Below, in pieces: positions 25,318-36,521 of a stretch of 53,207 nt of DNA. The position numbers were made by a program, and so were the translations under genes. The notes below the pieces were generated by a model. It saw only the letters and a program-made list of their open reading frames with translations, made no database searches and was not told the DNA's origin. Source of the DNA: Clostridia bacterium (GTDB taxonomy: Bacteria > Bacillota > Clostridia > Christensenellales > Aristaeellaceae); assembly GCA_017448975.1 (NCBI GenBank), contig JAFSKN010000034.1, positions 1 through 53,207 on the forward strand. The letters are read 5' to 3'. The first letter of the stretch is position 1. The number at the start of each line of letters is the position of its first letter.

Positions 25318-25779
25318 ATGCGCGCAACCTTTCAAATTTTAGCCCTCCCCTATCGGAAAAAGGGGGAAGCATGGGAATTCTGCGTATTTCATCGAACCGA
25401 GCCGGATGAATGGCAATTTACTTCCGGCGGCGGGGAGGACGACGAAACCCCGGAACAAGCCGCGCTGCGGGAAATTTGGGAGGAAACGGGATTTCACGCG
25501 GAACACCTGACCCGGCTTTCCTCCGTTTCTTATGTCCCCGCGAACGTGTTCCGGGAGGACGCCCGCGCCCATTGGCCCAAGGATATTTACGTGGTGCCGG
25601 AATACCATTTTGCCTATGAATGCACGCAGGAAATCGTGCTATCCCACGAGCACAGGGAATGCGTGTGGCTGACCTATCCCGACGCCCAGCGCCGCCTTAA
25701 ATGGGATTCCAACAAAACGGCGCTGTATGAGCTGTGGTGCCGTCTGAACGGACGGCTGGAAAAGACATTGGTCACATGA
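25318..25779 (+). CDS. NUDIX hydrolase, dihydroneopterin-triphosphatase-like
   Basis: The 153-residue protein has a full NUDIX box (GGGEDDETPEQAALREIW then EETGF). The N-terminal ILALPYRKKGEAWEFCVFHR and the C-terminal HRECVWLTYPDAQRRLKWDSNKTAL (shown by its parts) resemble NudB-type dihydroneopterin triphosphate pyrophosphatases of folate synthesis, but no folate gene is nearby. AAAGGAGG precedes the ATG at 25318. It is 17 bases after the phosphoesterase gene, in the same operon. Confidence 0.85.
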   Translation: MRATFQILALPYRKKGEAWEFCVFHRTEPDEWQFTSGGGEDDETPEQAALREIWEETGFHAEHLTRLSSVSYVPANVFREDARAHWPKDIYVVPEYHFAYECTQEIVLSHEHRECVWLTYPDAQRRLKWDSNKTALYELWCRLNGRLEKTLVT

Positions 25780-25804
25780 TATCTAAGGAAAGGATTGACA
25801 AAAA

Positions 25805-26725
25805 ATGACTCTGAATCAGCACATCAAGCTCTCCCCCAAGGTGGAAGCGGCTCTCAAAGAAGGCCGTCCCGTGATCGCCCTGGAAAGCACCATCATTTCC
25901 CACGGCATGCCCTATCCCCAGAACGTGGAAACGGCTCTGCGCTGCGAGGCCGCGGCCCGGGAATGCGGGGCGGAGCCCGCCACCATCGCCGTCATCGGCG
26001 GCAAGCTGTGCGCCGGGCTCACGGAAGAAGAAATCGACTACTTAGGCCGGGAGGGCACGAAAGTGACCAAGGCCAGCCGCCGCGACCTGCCCATTTTAGT
26101 GGCGAAAAAGGCCGACGGGGCCACCACCGTGGCGGCTACCATGATCATCGCCGCCCTGGCAGGCATCAAAATCTTCGCCACCGGCGGTATCGGCGGCGTA
26201 CACCGGGGCGCGGAAACCACCATGGATATTTCCGCCGACCTGGAAGAACTGGCCCATACCCCCGTGGCGGTCATCTGCGCCGGGGCCAAGTCCATCCTCG
26301 ATTTGGGCCTGACCCTGGAATACTTAGAAACCAAGGGCGTACCGGTACTGGGCTACCGGACCAAAGAGCTGCCCGCCTTCTACACCCCCCACAGCGGCTT
26401 TTCCGTGGATTACCGGGCGGATTCCCCCGCAGAAATCGCCGCCTTCATCCGTGCCCAGCGGGAAATGGATTACCCCGGCGGCATGCTGATCACCAACCCC
26501 ATCCCCGAGGAATACGCCATGCCTGCCGACACCATCAACGCCGCCATCGATCAGGCCCTGCGGGAAGCCAACGAGCAGCATGTGAAGGGCAAGGCCATCA
26601 CCCCCTTCCTGCTGGCCCGTGTCTGCGAGCTGACCGGCGGCGACTCCTTAGCCTCCAACATCCAGCTGGTGCTGAATAACGTGCGGCTCGCTTCCAAAAT
26701 CGCCGTGGAGCTGGCCAGCGTTTAA
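25805..26725 (+). CDS. psuG: Pseudouridine-5'-phosphate glycosidase
   Basis: The 306-residue protein matches PsuG through its length. PsuG splits the C-C bond of pseudouridine 5'-phosphate into uracil and ribose 5-phosphate, and in the reverse direction can form it. ALESTIISHGMPYPQN, GGKLCAGLT, VTKASRRDLP with the likely catalytic Lys, ATGGIGGVHRGAETT and LPAFYTP are family signatures. No pseudouridine kinase gene (psuK) lies next to it. It belongs to the run of rph-rdgB, phosphoesterase and NUDIX genes, suggesting nucleotide salvage. Confidence 0.95.
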   Translation: MTLNQHIKLSPKVEAALKEGRPVIALESTIISHGMPYPQNVETALRCEAAARECGAEPATIAVIGGKLCAGLTEEEIDYLGREGTKVTKASRRDLPILVAKKADGATTVAATMIIAALAGIKIFATGGIGGVHRGAETTMDISADLEELAHTPVAVICAGAKSILDLGLTLEYLETKGVPVLGYRTKELPAFYTPHSGFSVDYRADSPAEIAAFIRAQREMDYPGGMLITNPIPEEYAMPADTINAAIDQALREANEQHVKGKAITPFLLARVCELTGGDSLASNIQLVLNNVRLASKIAVELASV

Positions 26726-26757
26726 GCGGAAAAACAGCAAAAAACCGCGCTTTTTTC

Positions 26758-26786
26758 TTGCTCCATTTCCGGATTCGTGGTATAAT
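26758..26786 (+). promoter_or_regulatory. Sigma-A promoter (extended -10) of mscL
   Basis: TTGCTC (26758-26763), 17 bases, TGG-TATAAT with the hexamer at 26781-26786. The GCGG/CCGC stem with a T-run just upstream (26726-26757) may be a weak psuG terminator. Confidence 0.72.
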
Positions 26787-26824
26787 TTACGCAAGAAAAA
26801 ACCTGTGAAAGGAAGGATATACGC

Positions 26825-27232
26825 ATGTTCAAGAAGCTGATCAAGGAATTTAAAGAATTTGCCCTGAAGGGCAACGTGATCGACCTGGCCGTTGGCGTCA
26901 TCATCGGCGCCGCGTTCGGCAAGGTGGTCACCGCTGTGATCGATATCTTCCTCCAGCCCCTGCTGGACGCTCTGCCCAAGCTGGAAACCGGCGGCACAGG
27001 CTTTGCGGGCAGCCTCTTAAGCTTCTTAGGCGTACTGGTGGAATTCGTGCTCACCGCGCTGGTGCTGTTCGCCATCATCAAGGCCGTGAACGCCGCCAAG
27101 AACCTGAACAAGAAGCCCGAAGCGCCCGCCGCCCCCACCACCCGGGAATGCCCCTTCTGCTGCTCTTCCGTGAGCATCAAGGCCACCCGCTGCCCCCACT
27201 GCACCAGCGTGCTGCCTGAGTACAAGCCATGA
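26825..27232 (+). CDS. mscL: Large-conductance mechanosensitive channel with C-terminal zinc ribbon
   Basis: The 135-residue protein is MscL, a pore that opens under membrane tension on osmotic downshock. It has the N-terminal amphipathic helix (MFKKLIKEFKEF), the gate helix KGNVIDLAVGVIIGAAFGKVV and a second membrane helix (about 63-88). In place of the usual C-terminal helical bundle it carries a four-Cys zinc-ribbon motif (CPFC...CPHC, about 108-126). AAAGGAAGG precedes the ATG. The HAD gene overlaps the stop by four bases (ATGA). Confidence 0.9.
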   Translation: MFKKLIKEFKEFALKGNVIDLAVGVIIGAAFGKVVTAVIDIFLQPLLDALPKLETGGTGFAGSLLSFLGVLVEFVLTALVLFAIIKAVNAAKNLNKKPEAPAAPTTRECPFCCSSVSIKATRCPHCTSVLPEYKP

Positions 27233-27858
27233 TTTACCGTCACTTCTTCTGGGATTTTGACGGAACGCTGTACGATACCTATGCCCGCATCACCCGCGCC
27301 TGCGTTGCCGCCCTGCGGGACGTGGGAGCTTCGGCTTCCTATGACGCGGCATACCCTGTGGCAAAACGATCCCTGGACGCTTGCTATCGCACCTTCGCCG
27401 CCCCCTTGGGCGTGGAGAAGGATGTGTTTCTGGATGCCTATCATGTACACAGCGAGACGGAAGGCCCCGAATCCATCCGGCCCTATCCCGGCGTCAGGGA
27501 AACCCTGCAGGCCGTCATCGACGGCGGCGGATACAATTACCTGTACACCCACCGGGGCGCCAGCGCGGCCAAATGGCTGCAATACGACGGGCTGGAAGGC
27601 CTGTTTATCGACGCCGTAACCAGCCTGGACGGCTTCCCATCCAAGCCAGCGCCGGACGCCCTGAATTTCCTGATCCAAAAGCACGGCCTGGGCCGTGCGG
27701 AATGCGTGATGGTGGGCGACCGGGACATTGACCTGGATGCCGGGAAAAACGCGGGGATCGCCTGCGCCCTGTTCGACCCCGAGGGTTTCTATCCCGATTA
27801 CGATACCCCCTGGAAATTTACCGATATGGCCGCCCTGCGCAGGGCGCTGACAGCATAA
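27229..27858 (+). CDS. HAD-superfamily phosphatase, phosphoglycolate phosphatase-like
   Basis: The 209-residue protein has the four HAD motifs: nucleophile DFDGTLYDT (Asp9/Asp11), the Thr/Ser motif YLYTHRG, the Lys in SKPAPD and the acidic motif MVGDRDIDLDAGKNAG. The helical cap lies between motifs 1 and 2, as in Gph-type phosphatases. The substrate is unknown. It is translationally coupled to mscL by an ATGA overlap and ends at a strong terminator. Confidence 0.88.
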   Translation: MIYRHFFWDFDGTLYDTYARITRACVAALRDVGASASYDAAYPVAKRSLDACYRTFAAPLGVEKDVFLDAYHVHSETEGPESIRPYPGVRETLQAVIDGGGYNYLYTHRGASAAKWLQYDGLEGLFIDAVTSLDGFPSKPAPDALNFLIQKHGLGRAECVMVGDRDIDLDAGKNAGIACALFDPEGFYPDYDTPWKFTDMAALRRALTA

Positions 27859-27881
27859 AAAGCACGAACACCGTATATTTC

Positions 27882-27910
27882 GGCCGGGCATTTTTGCCTG
27901 GCCTTTTCTT
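27882..27910 (+). terminator. Intrinsic terminator after the HAD gene
   Basis: GGCCGGGCA (27882-27890) pairs with TGCCTGGCC (27895-27903), with a TTTT loop and TTTTCTT tail. Confidence 0.88.
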
Positions 27911-27973
27911 ATGCCAGATGATACATGTCTTTTTCTTGCAATTATATTGTAGAAACCCTTTCTTTTTCCCTGA

Positions 27974-30055
<2,082 letters not shown>

Positions 30056-30119
30056 TGGCCGGAAGTTTCCGGGGGAAGCTTTCCAAGAAAGCCATCTGTA
30101 TATAGGGGGGTATCAAAAA
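30056..30119 (+). other. Decayed copy of the intergenic hairpin family
   Basis: TTTCCGGGGGAAGCTTTCC followed by aagaaagccatctgtatata resembles the left edge and trailer of the hairpin at 14736-14815, with the stem deleted. A further scrap (GGGGGAAACCGCT) is at 31616-31628. No other signal is seen between gyrB and the next gene. Confidence 0.45.
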
Positions 30120-31607
30120 ATGAAGAAAATTCTTAGCATTTTCGTTTGTCTGTGTCTGCTTGTCCCCTGCGCCTTTGCGGAGGACCTTCCCCGCAATGTG
30201 GGAGAAACCGACCCCGCCTACGCCTGGCTGTATGAAAACAGCCTGACCGTGGCGGAGCGCTTTCAGTGGGGGCTGGACTGCACCTGGCATTCCTTCCTGC
30301 TGTCCGCCGCCAACGTGCCGGAACAGGAAATGCTGGACGCTCTGGCTCCTCTGCGCATGCAGGATTACACCCAGCCCACCAGTATGACCTTCGTGCGCGC
30401 CGATCACCTCCTGCCCGATGAAACGATCGAGGCCTGGCAGGCGGCGCTCAAAGCAGAGGAAGAAGCCAAAGCTGCCCGGGCGGCGCTTCGGTCGGCGGAG
30501 CTGGTCAACGAATTGGCCATCGTCAAATTAGCCAACGCGGAAGAGCAAATCTTAAAAGCGGCGGATGAAGCCGTGAAAGCGGCGGAAGAAGCCTTCCGGG
30601 CAGCGGAGGAAGCCGCCGGCCTGGCCGAAGGCGATGCCGTCCAGCCCGCGAAGGAAATCGCCGAAGCGGCGGAGAAAGCCTTCAAAGCAGCGGAAGACGC
30701 CGCCCAGGCGGTGGCAGATTTGGAAAAGGGCGAAGCCTTCCTGGCGGCGAAGGGAGCCGCCCAAGCGGCGAAGAAAACCAGCGATATGGTGAAGGAAGCC
30801 AAAAAAGCGGCGGATGAAGCCGCCCGGGCCGCCGCGGAAGAAGCCGAAGAAACGCCGGAAACGGAGAACGCCGCCGAATCCGCCGAGAAAACAGGGAAAA
30901 AAGAAAAGACCCCCGCGGAAGTAGCGGCGGAAGCAGCCGCCGCAAGGATCGAGGCGGCGGTCGCCGCGGCGGACAAAGCCTCGAAAGCAGCGGAGGAGGC
31001 TTTCAAGGCGGAAGCGAACGCCATCCAGGCCGCGCAGACATTAGCCGATCTCCGGGCGGGCAAGCTCACCCCGGACGTCGAAGACGACGCCGACCTGGAA
31101 TTCAGCGACGCCGAGGCATTGGAGGATGCTTCCACCCCGCCCTCCGACGACGGCGCCGAAACCGGCAGCGACGCGGACTATTGGGATCTGGATTGGGACA
31201 GCGGCCTGGACGGAACGGGCGCGTCCTCGGGCGACGATTGGGATCTGGACTGGGATTGGGACGACTGGGATTCGGGCAATGGCGAAAACAGCCCCGGCGA
31301 GCCCCAGCCGGAAAAGAAGAAAGTCTGGTTCATTGAAGAAGACCCCGAACGCGATCTGTACCATTGCGCGCCCCGGGTGCTGAATTACAACGCAGGCGAT
31401 ACCATGTTCAGCGCCGTTTCCGACGCCCTCCAGGTGACGGGCTTCTACCTCCGCGAAGAAACGCTGGACAGCCCCCATTACGCCGTGATGAATTACGGCG
31501 GGCTGTACGCCCTGCTGATCACTTATTACCCCTCCGGGGACGGTTTCGTCAGCGTGAACGCCCAGGTGATTTATACCCGTTCCGCCGATGAACTGATCAA
31601 GCCCTGA
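30120..31607 (+). CDS. Exported protein with Ala-rich helical segment and Asp-Trp-rich acidic segment
   Basis: The 495-residue protein has a signal peptide (1-20, ending AFA). A short N-terminal domain (about 25-100) and a C-terminal domain (about 400-495) together match the whole of the next protein. Shared marks are LRMQDYTQP near residue 80 and NYGGLYALLITYYPSGDGF near the end. Between them lie about 230 residues of KAAEEA-type Ala/Glu/Lys helix repeats and then an acidic stretch (about 352-390) with DYWDLDWDS and DWDLDWDWDDWDS. It has no membrane anchor or sorting motif. Placed between gyrB and gyrA in the same orientation. Function unknown. The ribosome site is weak. Confidence 0.72.
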   Translation: MKKILSIFVCLCLLVPCAFAEDLPRNVGETDPAYAWLYENSLTVAERFQWGLDCTWHSFLLSAANVPEQEMLDALAPLRMQDYTQPTSMTFVRADHLLPDETIEAWQAALKAEEEAKAARAALRSAELVNELAIVKLANAEEQILKAADEAVKAAEEAFRAAEEAAGLAEGDAVQPAKEIAEAAEKAFKAAEDAAQAVADLEKGEAFLAAKGAAQAAKKTSDMVKEAKKAADEAARAAAEEAEETPETENAAESAEKTGKKEKTPAEVAAEAAAARIEAAVAAADKASKAAEEAFKAEANAIQAAQTLADLRAGKLTPDVEDDADLEFSDAEALEDASTPPSDDGAETGSDADYWDLDWDSGLDGTGASSGDDWDLDWDWDDWDSGNGENSPGEPQPEKKKVWFIEEDPERDLYHCAPRVLNYNAGDTMFSAVSDALQVTGFYLREETLDSPHYAVMNYGGLYALLITYYPSGDGFVSVNAQVIYTRSADELIKP

Positions 31608-31660
31608 GAGATATTGGGGGAAACCGCTGCCTGGGAAAGGCATAATAGAGGAATTGAACC

Positions 31661-32281
31661 ATGAAAAAGCTCCTATGCGTTTTGCTTTGTCTCGTTCTGC
31701 TCGTTCCCTCCGCCCTGGCGGATACCGCGCCGGTGAAGCTCGCCGAGGACACCCCCCTTTATACTTCGCTGTATGAAAGAAGCATGGAGCTGGCAGGGCT
31801 GTTCAACGAAGCGCTGCACAGCGAAGCCTATCTTTCGTTTTTATCCATTCCGTCTGATTATCAGGAGGAATTGGCCCTGGTTCAGATGCAGGATTTCACC
31901 CAGCCCTGGGACGTGACCATCGTTTGCGGTGAAAACGCGCTTTCTTCCAACGACATCGGCGAGGTTTCCGTTCTGCTGGAGCAGGCCGGGCTTTCTCCCG
32001 CCCTGGCGGCGCTTACGCAGCAGCGGATTTATACAGGCATCGGCGCGATTCTGTTGAATCAAAGCGATATTGCCACGGTGGCCCTGTCCTCCGCCATGCG
32101 CCTGACGGACGCTTACATCAAGCCCGAGGAAATGTCCGCCCCCTGCTTTGTGGTCATGCAGTACGGCGGGCTGTACGCTTTCCTGGTCACCTTCTGTCCC
32201 ACGGCCAACGGCACGGTGACGGTCAACGCCCAGTTTATCCCTTCCCGCGCCGCGGACGCATTGAACATCCCCCTTGAATAA
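31661..32281 (+). CDS. Exported protein, shorter paralogue of the preceding gene product
   Basis: The 206-residue protein has a signal peptide (1-20, ending ALA). It then aligns with the two ends of the preceding protein: LVQMQDFTQPWDVTIV with its N-terminal domain, VVMQYGGLYAFLVTFCPTANGT and VNAQFIPSRAADAL with its C-terminal domain. It lacks the Ala-rich and Asp-Trp-rich middle. GAGG precedes the ATG. The two genes look like a tandem duplication in which one copy gained a long low-complexity insert, or the other lost it. Family unknown to me. Confidence 0.75.
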   Translation: MKKLLCVLLCLVLLVPSALADTAPVKLAEDTPLYTSLYERSMELAGLFNEALHSEAYLSFLSIPSDYQEELALVQMQDFTQPWDVTIVCGENALSSNDIGEVSVLLEQAGLSPALAALTQQRIYTGIGAILLNQSDIATVALSSAMRLTDAYIKPEEMSAPCFVVMQYGGLYAFLVTFCPTANGTVTVNAQFIPSRAADALNIPLE

Positions 32282-32319
32282 TGATCGAAAAAAATCACGC
32301 CTGAAAGGAAGTACCTTCC

Positions 32320-34854
32320 ATGAGCGATATTCAGGACAGACTGATCCCCACCGACTTAGAGCACGAAATGCGGCAGAGCTTCATCAGCTACGCCATGAGC
32401 GTGATCGTGGACCGCGCCCTGCCGGACGTGCGGGACGGCTTAAAGCCCGTGCACCGGCGCATTTTATACGATATGAACGAGCTGGGCATGACCCCGGATA
32501 AGCCCTACCGAAAGTCCGCCCGATTGGTGGGCGACGTGCTGGGCAAGTTCCACCCCCACGGGGACAGCAGCGTGTACGACGCCATGGTGCGTCTGGCCCA
32601 GGATTTCAACCTGCGCTACATGCTGGTGGACGGCCAGGGCAATTTCGGCTCCGTGGACGGGGACGGGGCTGCCGCCATGCGTTACACCGAAGCCCGCATG
32701 AGCAAAATTTGTACCTTCATGCTCCAGGACATCGACAAGGACACGGTGGATTTTTACCCAAACTTTGACGAAACCCTCATGCAGCCCGCCGTGCTGCCCG
32801 CCCGGTTCCCCAACCTCCTGGTGAACGGCACCAGCGGCATCGCCGTGGGCATGGCGACGAACATCCCGCCCCACAATTTGGGCGAGGTCATCGACGGCTG
32901 CATCTGCCTGATCGATAACCCCGACGCCACCCTGGACGACCTGATGGAGCACATCAAAGGCCCCGACTTCCCCACCGGCGGCATCATTTTGGGCCGCAGC
33001 GGCATCCGGGAAGCCTACCACACGGGCCGGGGCCGCATCGTGACGAGGACCAAGACGGAAATCGAAAGCATGTCCTCCGGCCGCGACCGCATCATCGTCA
33101 CCGAAATCCCCTACGCCGTCAACAAGGCCCGCTTGGTGGAAAAAATTGCCGAGCTGGTGCATGAAAAGCGGCTGGAGGGCATCAGCGATATCCGCGACGA
33201 GAGCGACCGCAACGGCATGCGCATCGTGATCGAACTCAAGCGCGACGTGCAGGCCCAGGTGGTGCTGAATTACCTATACAAGCACACCCAGATGCAGGAC
33301 ACCTTCGGCGTCATCATGCTGGCCCTGGTGAACGGGGAGCCGAAGGTGCTTTCCCTGCGGGACGCTTTGTATTATTACATCCTCCACCAGGAGGACGTGG
33401 TCACCCGCCGCACCAAATACGATCTTGACAAGTCCCTGGCCCGCGCCCACATTTTGGAGGGCCTGCTCAAAGCCCTGGACAACATCGACGAGATCGTGCA
33501 CATCATCCGCCACAGCCCGGACACCCCCACCGCCAAGCAAACCTTAATGGAGCGCTTCGACTTTTCCGACAAGCAGGCCCAGGCCATTCTGGATATGCGC
33601 TTGGCCCGCCTGACCGGCCTGGAGCGGGAAAAGCTGCTGGAAGAATATCAGGAATTGGAAAAGACCATCGCCTATCTCCAATCCCTTTTGGATGACAAGC
33701 AAAAGCTGCTGGGCGTCATCAAGGACGAGCTCACCGAAATCAAAAACAAGTTCGCCGATCCCCGGCGCACGGAGATTTCCGCCATCGAGGGCGAAATCGA
33801 CATCGCCGACCTGATCGCCGTGGACGATATGGTGGTCACGCTGACCCACTTTGGGTACGTGAAGCGCCTGCCCAAGTCCACCTACCGTGCCCAGGGCCGG
33901 GGCGGCAAGGGCGTCAGCGCCATGACCACCCGGGAGGACGACTACGCCGAGAACATCCGCATCGTCAATTCCCACGAGCCCATTTTGTTCTTTACCAACA
34001 AGGGCCGGGTGTACACCCTCACCTGCTATCAGATCCCCGAAGCGGGCCGCACGGCAAGGGGCACTGCCATCGTGAACCTGCTGCAACTGGCGGGGGGCGA
34101 AAAGGTGACCACCATGATCCCCATGCCCGAAATGGCGGAGGGCCGGTATCTCATCATGGCGACCCGTGAAGGTTTAATCAAGAAAACCGCCCTGTCCGAA
34201 TTCCAAAACCTGCGCAAGGCGGGCCTCATCGCCATCGTGCTCAACGATGGCGACGAATTGATCGGGGTTGAAATGTGCCACGACGGGGAAGAATTACTGT
34301 TGGGCACCCAGAAGGGCAAGGCCATCCGCTTTGCCGAGCGCCACGTGCGCGCCATGGGCCGCGCGAGCCACGGCGTCAAGAGCATGAATTTAGCCGAGGA
34401 CGATCGGGTGACCGACCTGTGCGTCATCGAGGACGATTGCCTGGTCATGTCCATCACTGAAAACGGCTACGGCAAGCGCACCGACCCCGATGCCTACCGG
34501 GAAACCAACCGGGGCGGCAAGGGCATCATCGCCATGAACCTGACTGAAAAGACCGGCGATCTGGTAGCCCAGCTCATGGTGCACGAGGATGAAGACATTC
34601 TGCTGATCACCGACGACGGCACGGTGATCCGCACCCCGGTTCAGGATATCCGCGTCTGCGGCCGCGCCACCCAGGGCGTGCGCCTCATGCGCGTGGCCGA
34701 AGGCAGCCGCATCGTGGCCGTGGCAAGAGCGGAAAAGGAAGAAGAAGCCGTGGAAGAAGAACCGGCGGAACTCCATCCCGACGCCCTGCCCGAGGACGGG
34801 ACCGGCGAATCCCCCACCCCCGAAACCGAACCCAACACCGATAACGACATTTGA
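32320..34854 (+). CDS. gyrA: DNA gyrase subunit A
   Basis: The 844-residue protein is the cleavage-religation subunit of gyrase. [25 protein letters not shown] opens the winged-helix region (given by its parts), the catalytic Tyr is in [10 protein letters not shown], and [17 protein letters not shown] is the quinolone-pocket segment. The GyrA-box QGRGGKG marks it as gyrase and not topoisomerase IV. The C-terminal beta-pinwheel ends in a long acidic tail of Glu, Pro and Asp. AAAGGAAG precedes the ATG. No promoter was found before it, so it may depend on read-through from gyrB. Confidence 0.96.
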   Translation: MSDIQDRLIPTDLEHEMRQSFISYAMSVIVDRALPDVRDGLKPVHRRILYDMNELGMTPDKPYRKSARLVGDVLGKFHPHGDSSVYDAMVRLAQDFNLRYMLVDGQGNFGSVDGDGAAAMRYTEARMSKICTFMLQDIDKDTVDFYPNFDETLMQPAVLPARFPNLLVNGTSGIAVGMATNIPPHNLGEVIDGCICLIDNPDATLDDLMEHIKGPDFPTGGIILGRSGIREAYHTGRGRIVTRTKTEIESMSSGRDRIIVTEIPYAVNKARLVEKIAELVHEKRLEGISDIRDESDRNGMRIVIELKRDVQAQVVLNYLYKHTQMQDTFGVIMLALVNGEPKVLSLRDALYYYILHQEDVVTRRTKYDLDKSLARAHILEGLLKALDNIDEIVHIIRHSPDTPTAKQTLMERFDFSDKQAQAILDMRLARLTGLEREKLLEEYQELEKTIAYLQSLLDDKQKLLGVIKDELTEIKNKFADPRRTEISAIEGEIDIADLIAVDDMVVTLTHFGYVKRLPKSTYRAQGRGGKGVSAMTTREDDYAENIRIVNSHEPILFFTNKGRVYTLTCYQIPEAGRTARGTAIVNLLQLAGGEKVTTMIPMPEMAEGRYLIMATREGLIKKTALSEFQNLRKAGLIAIVLNDGDELIGVEMCHDGEELLLGTQKGKAIRFAERHVRAMGRASHGVKSMNLAEDDRVTDLCVIEDDCLVMSITENGYGKRTDPDAYRETNRGGKGIIAMNLTEKTGDLVAQLMVHEDEDILLITDDGTVIRTPVQDIRVCGRATQGVRLMRVAEGSRIVAVARAEKEEEAVEEEPAELHPDALPEDGTGESPTPETEPNTDNDI

Positions 34855-34861
34855 TTTTCCT

Positions 34862-34883
34862 GCCTTCCCCGAATGGGGAAGGC
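34862..34883 (+). terminator. Strong hairpin between gyrA and the SpoVB-like gene
   Basis: GCCTTCCCC (34862-34870) pairs with GGGGAAGGC (34875-34883) around GAAT, followed by GGATTTTGG. The T-run is short, so termination may be partial. Confidence 0.65.
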
Positions 34884-34919
34884 GGATTTTGGATATTGGA
34901 AAAACAGCAAGGAGCTTTT

Positions 34920-36521
34920 ATGACCCAGAAACAAAAAACCCTGATCGGCGGCGTGTCCATTTTGGGCGTGGCGGGGATCATCTGCAAGGTGGTGGGGGTA
35001 CTGTACCGCATCCCCCTGGCGCACCTCATCGGGCCGGAGGGCATGGGGGTGTACCACAAGGTATTCCCAGCGTATAACCTGCTTTTGACCGTTTCCTCCG
35101 CCGGTCTGCCGGTGGCGATTTCCCGCATGGTGGCTCATTATGTAACGGTGGAAGACCCCAGGAACGCCCGTCGCATTTTCAAGTTAGCCATGCGCATGCT
35201 GTTCGTCTTAGGCCTGCTGACCACCCTGCTCATGCTGGTGTTTTCCGGGCAGCTTGCGGCATGGCAGGGCACGGCGCAGACGAAAGCGGGCTATATAGCG
35301 ATTGCCCCCAGCCTGTTCTTCGTGTGCACCATGAGCGCGTTCCGGGGCTTTTTGCAGGGACAAAGGAACATGCTGCCCACCGCCGTTTCCCAGCTCATCG
35401 AGCAGGTGGGGCGCGTCGCCATCGCTCTGCCCTTCGCCTACTGGGGCATGCGTCAGGGCGGCGTGGCCTTGGGCGCGGCGGGCGCACTGCTGGGCGGCAC
35501 CATCGCGGAGGGCGCGGCCCTGCTGTATATGCTGCTGCGGCATAAGCAGGCGGAAAAGGCCTTGAACCTGATCCCCCAGCGGCCCGACGGGGAAACGCTA
35601 TCCGACCGGTTCATTGCCCAGCGGCTGATCTTAGTAGCCGTGCCCATCACCTTAGGGGCCTGCATCGTGCCCCTGGCGGGGTTCATCGACAGCATCATGC
35701 TCACCCAGCTCATGGAGGAGGCGGGCATGACAAGCGAAGACGCCCTGATCCGCTACGGCGCGTATGCCGGGCCGGTGCTGACCCTGATCAACGTGCCCAC
35801 CGCCCTTGCCATGGCAATGAGCACCAACCTGGTGCCGGATATCGCCAGCGGGCTGGCCCGGGGCGAACGGGAATACGTCGCCAAGGAAACGGGCATCGGC
35901 CTGCGCATGGCGGCGGTCATCGGCTTTCCCTGCTCCGTGGGCATGAGCCTGCTGGCCCAGCCCATCCTGTACCTGTGCTACCGGGGCAGCTATACCGGCC
36001 CCCAGTTGGACGTGGCGGCGGAGCTTTTGCATATTTCCTCCCTGACCATCGTGCTCTTTACCATGGTGCAGGCCACCAGTGGCATCCTCCAGGGCGCAGG
36101 CAAGCAGCGTATTCCCATGTATACCCTGGTTGTCGGCGTGGTGATGAAAATCGCCCTGAACTATACCCTGGTGCGCATCCCCGGCGTGGACATCCACGGC
36201 GCGCCCTGGGCATCGCTGCTCTGCTACACCGCCAGCATGATCCCCAACCTGTACTTCGTGGGCAAGTATACCGGCTACCGCTTCAACTTCCTGGATGTGG
36301 CCATCAAGCCCTTTGCCTGCGCCGCCCTCATGGGAGGGGTGGTCTATGCCCTCTGGCATTTCGGCTTCGGCGATCCGGGGCAGCTGAACGGCTTTAAGCT
36401 CACCGCGGGCATCCTGCTCTGCGTGGGCCTGGGCGCCGCCGTCTATGTGTTCGCGGCCCTCAAAACGGGAGCCATCAGCAAAGAGGATTTTCCCGCGAAG
36501 GTCAGAAGGTTTATCAAGTAA
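34920..36521 (+). CDS. spoVB: SpoVB/MurJ-like polysaccharide flippase (MOP superfamily)
   Basis: The 533-residue membrane protein has about 14 transmembrane segments. The start, LIGGVSILGVAGIICKVVGVLYRIPLAHLIGPEGMGVY (in parts), is typical of SpoVB/YabM-type lipid-linked oligosaccharide transporters, which move wall or spore-cortex precursors across the membrane. AAGGAG precedes the ATG at 34920. In related Bacillota this family sits just upstream of mazG, as here. A vegetative or sporulation role cannot be told apart from sequence. Confidence 0.9.
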   Translation: MTQKQKTLIGGVSILGVAGIICKVVGVLYRIPLAHLIGPEGMGVYHKVFPAYNLLLTVSSAGLPVAISRMVAHYVTVEDPRNARRIFKLAMRMLFVLGLLTTLLMLVFSGQLAAWQGTAQTKAGYIAIAPSLFFVCTMSAFRGFLQGQRNMLPTAVSQLIEQVGRVAIALPFAYWGMRQGGVALGAAGALLGGTIAEGAALLYMLLRHKQAEKALNLIPQRPDGETLSDRFIAQRLILVAVPITLGACIVPLAGFIDSIMLTQLMEEAGMTSEDALIRYGAYAGPVLTLINVPTALAMAMSTNLVPDIASGLARGEREYVAKETGIGLRMAAVIGFPCSVGMSLLAQPILYLCYRGSYTGPQLDVAAELLHISSLTIVLFTMVQATSGILQGAGKQRIPMYTLVVGVVMKIALNYTLVRIPGVDIHGAPWASLLCYTASMIPNLYFVGKYTGYRFNFLDVAIKPFACAALMGGVVYALWHFGFGDPGQLNGFKLTAGILLCVGLGAAVYVFAALKTGAISKEDFPAKVRRFIK

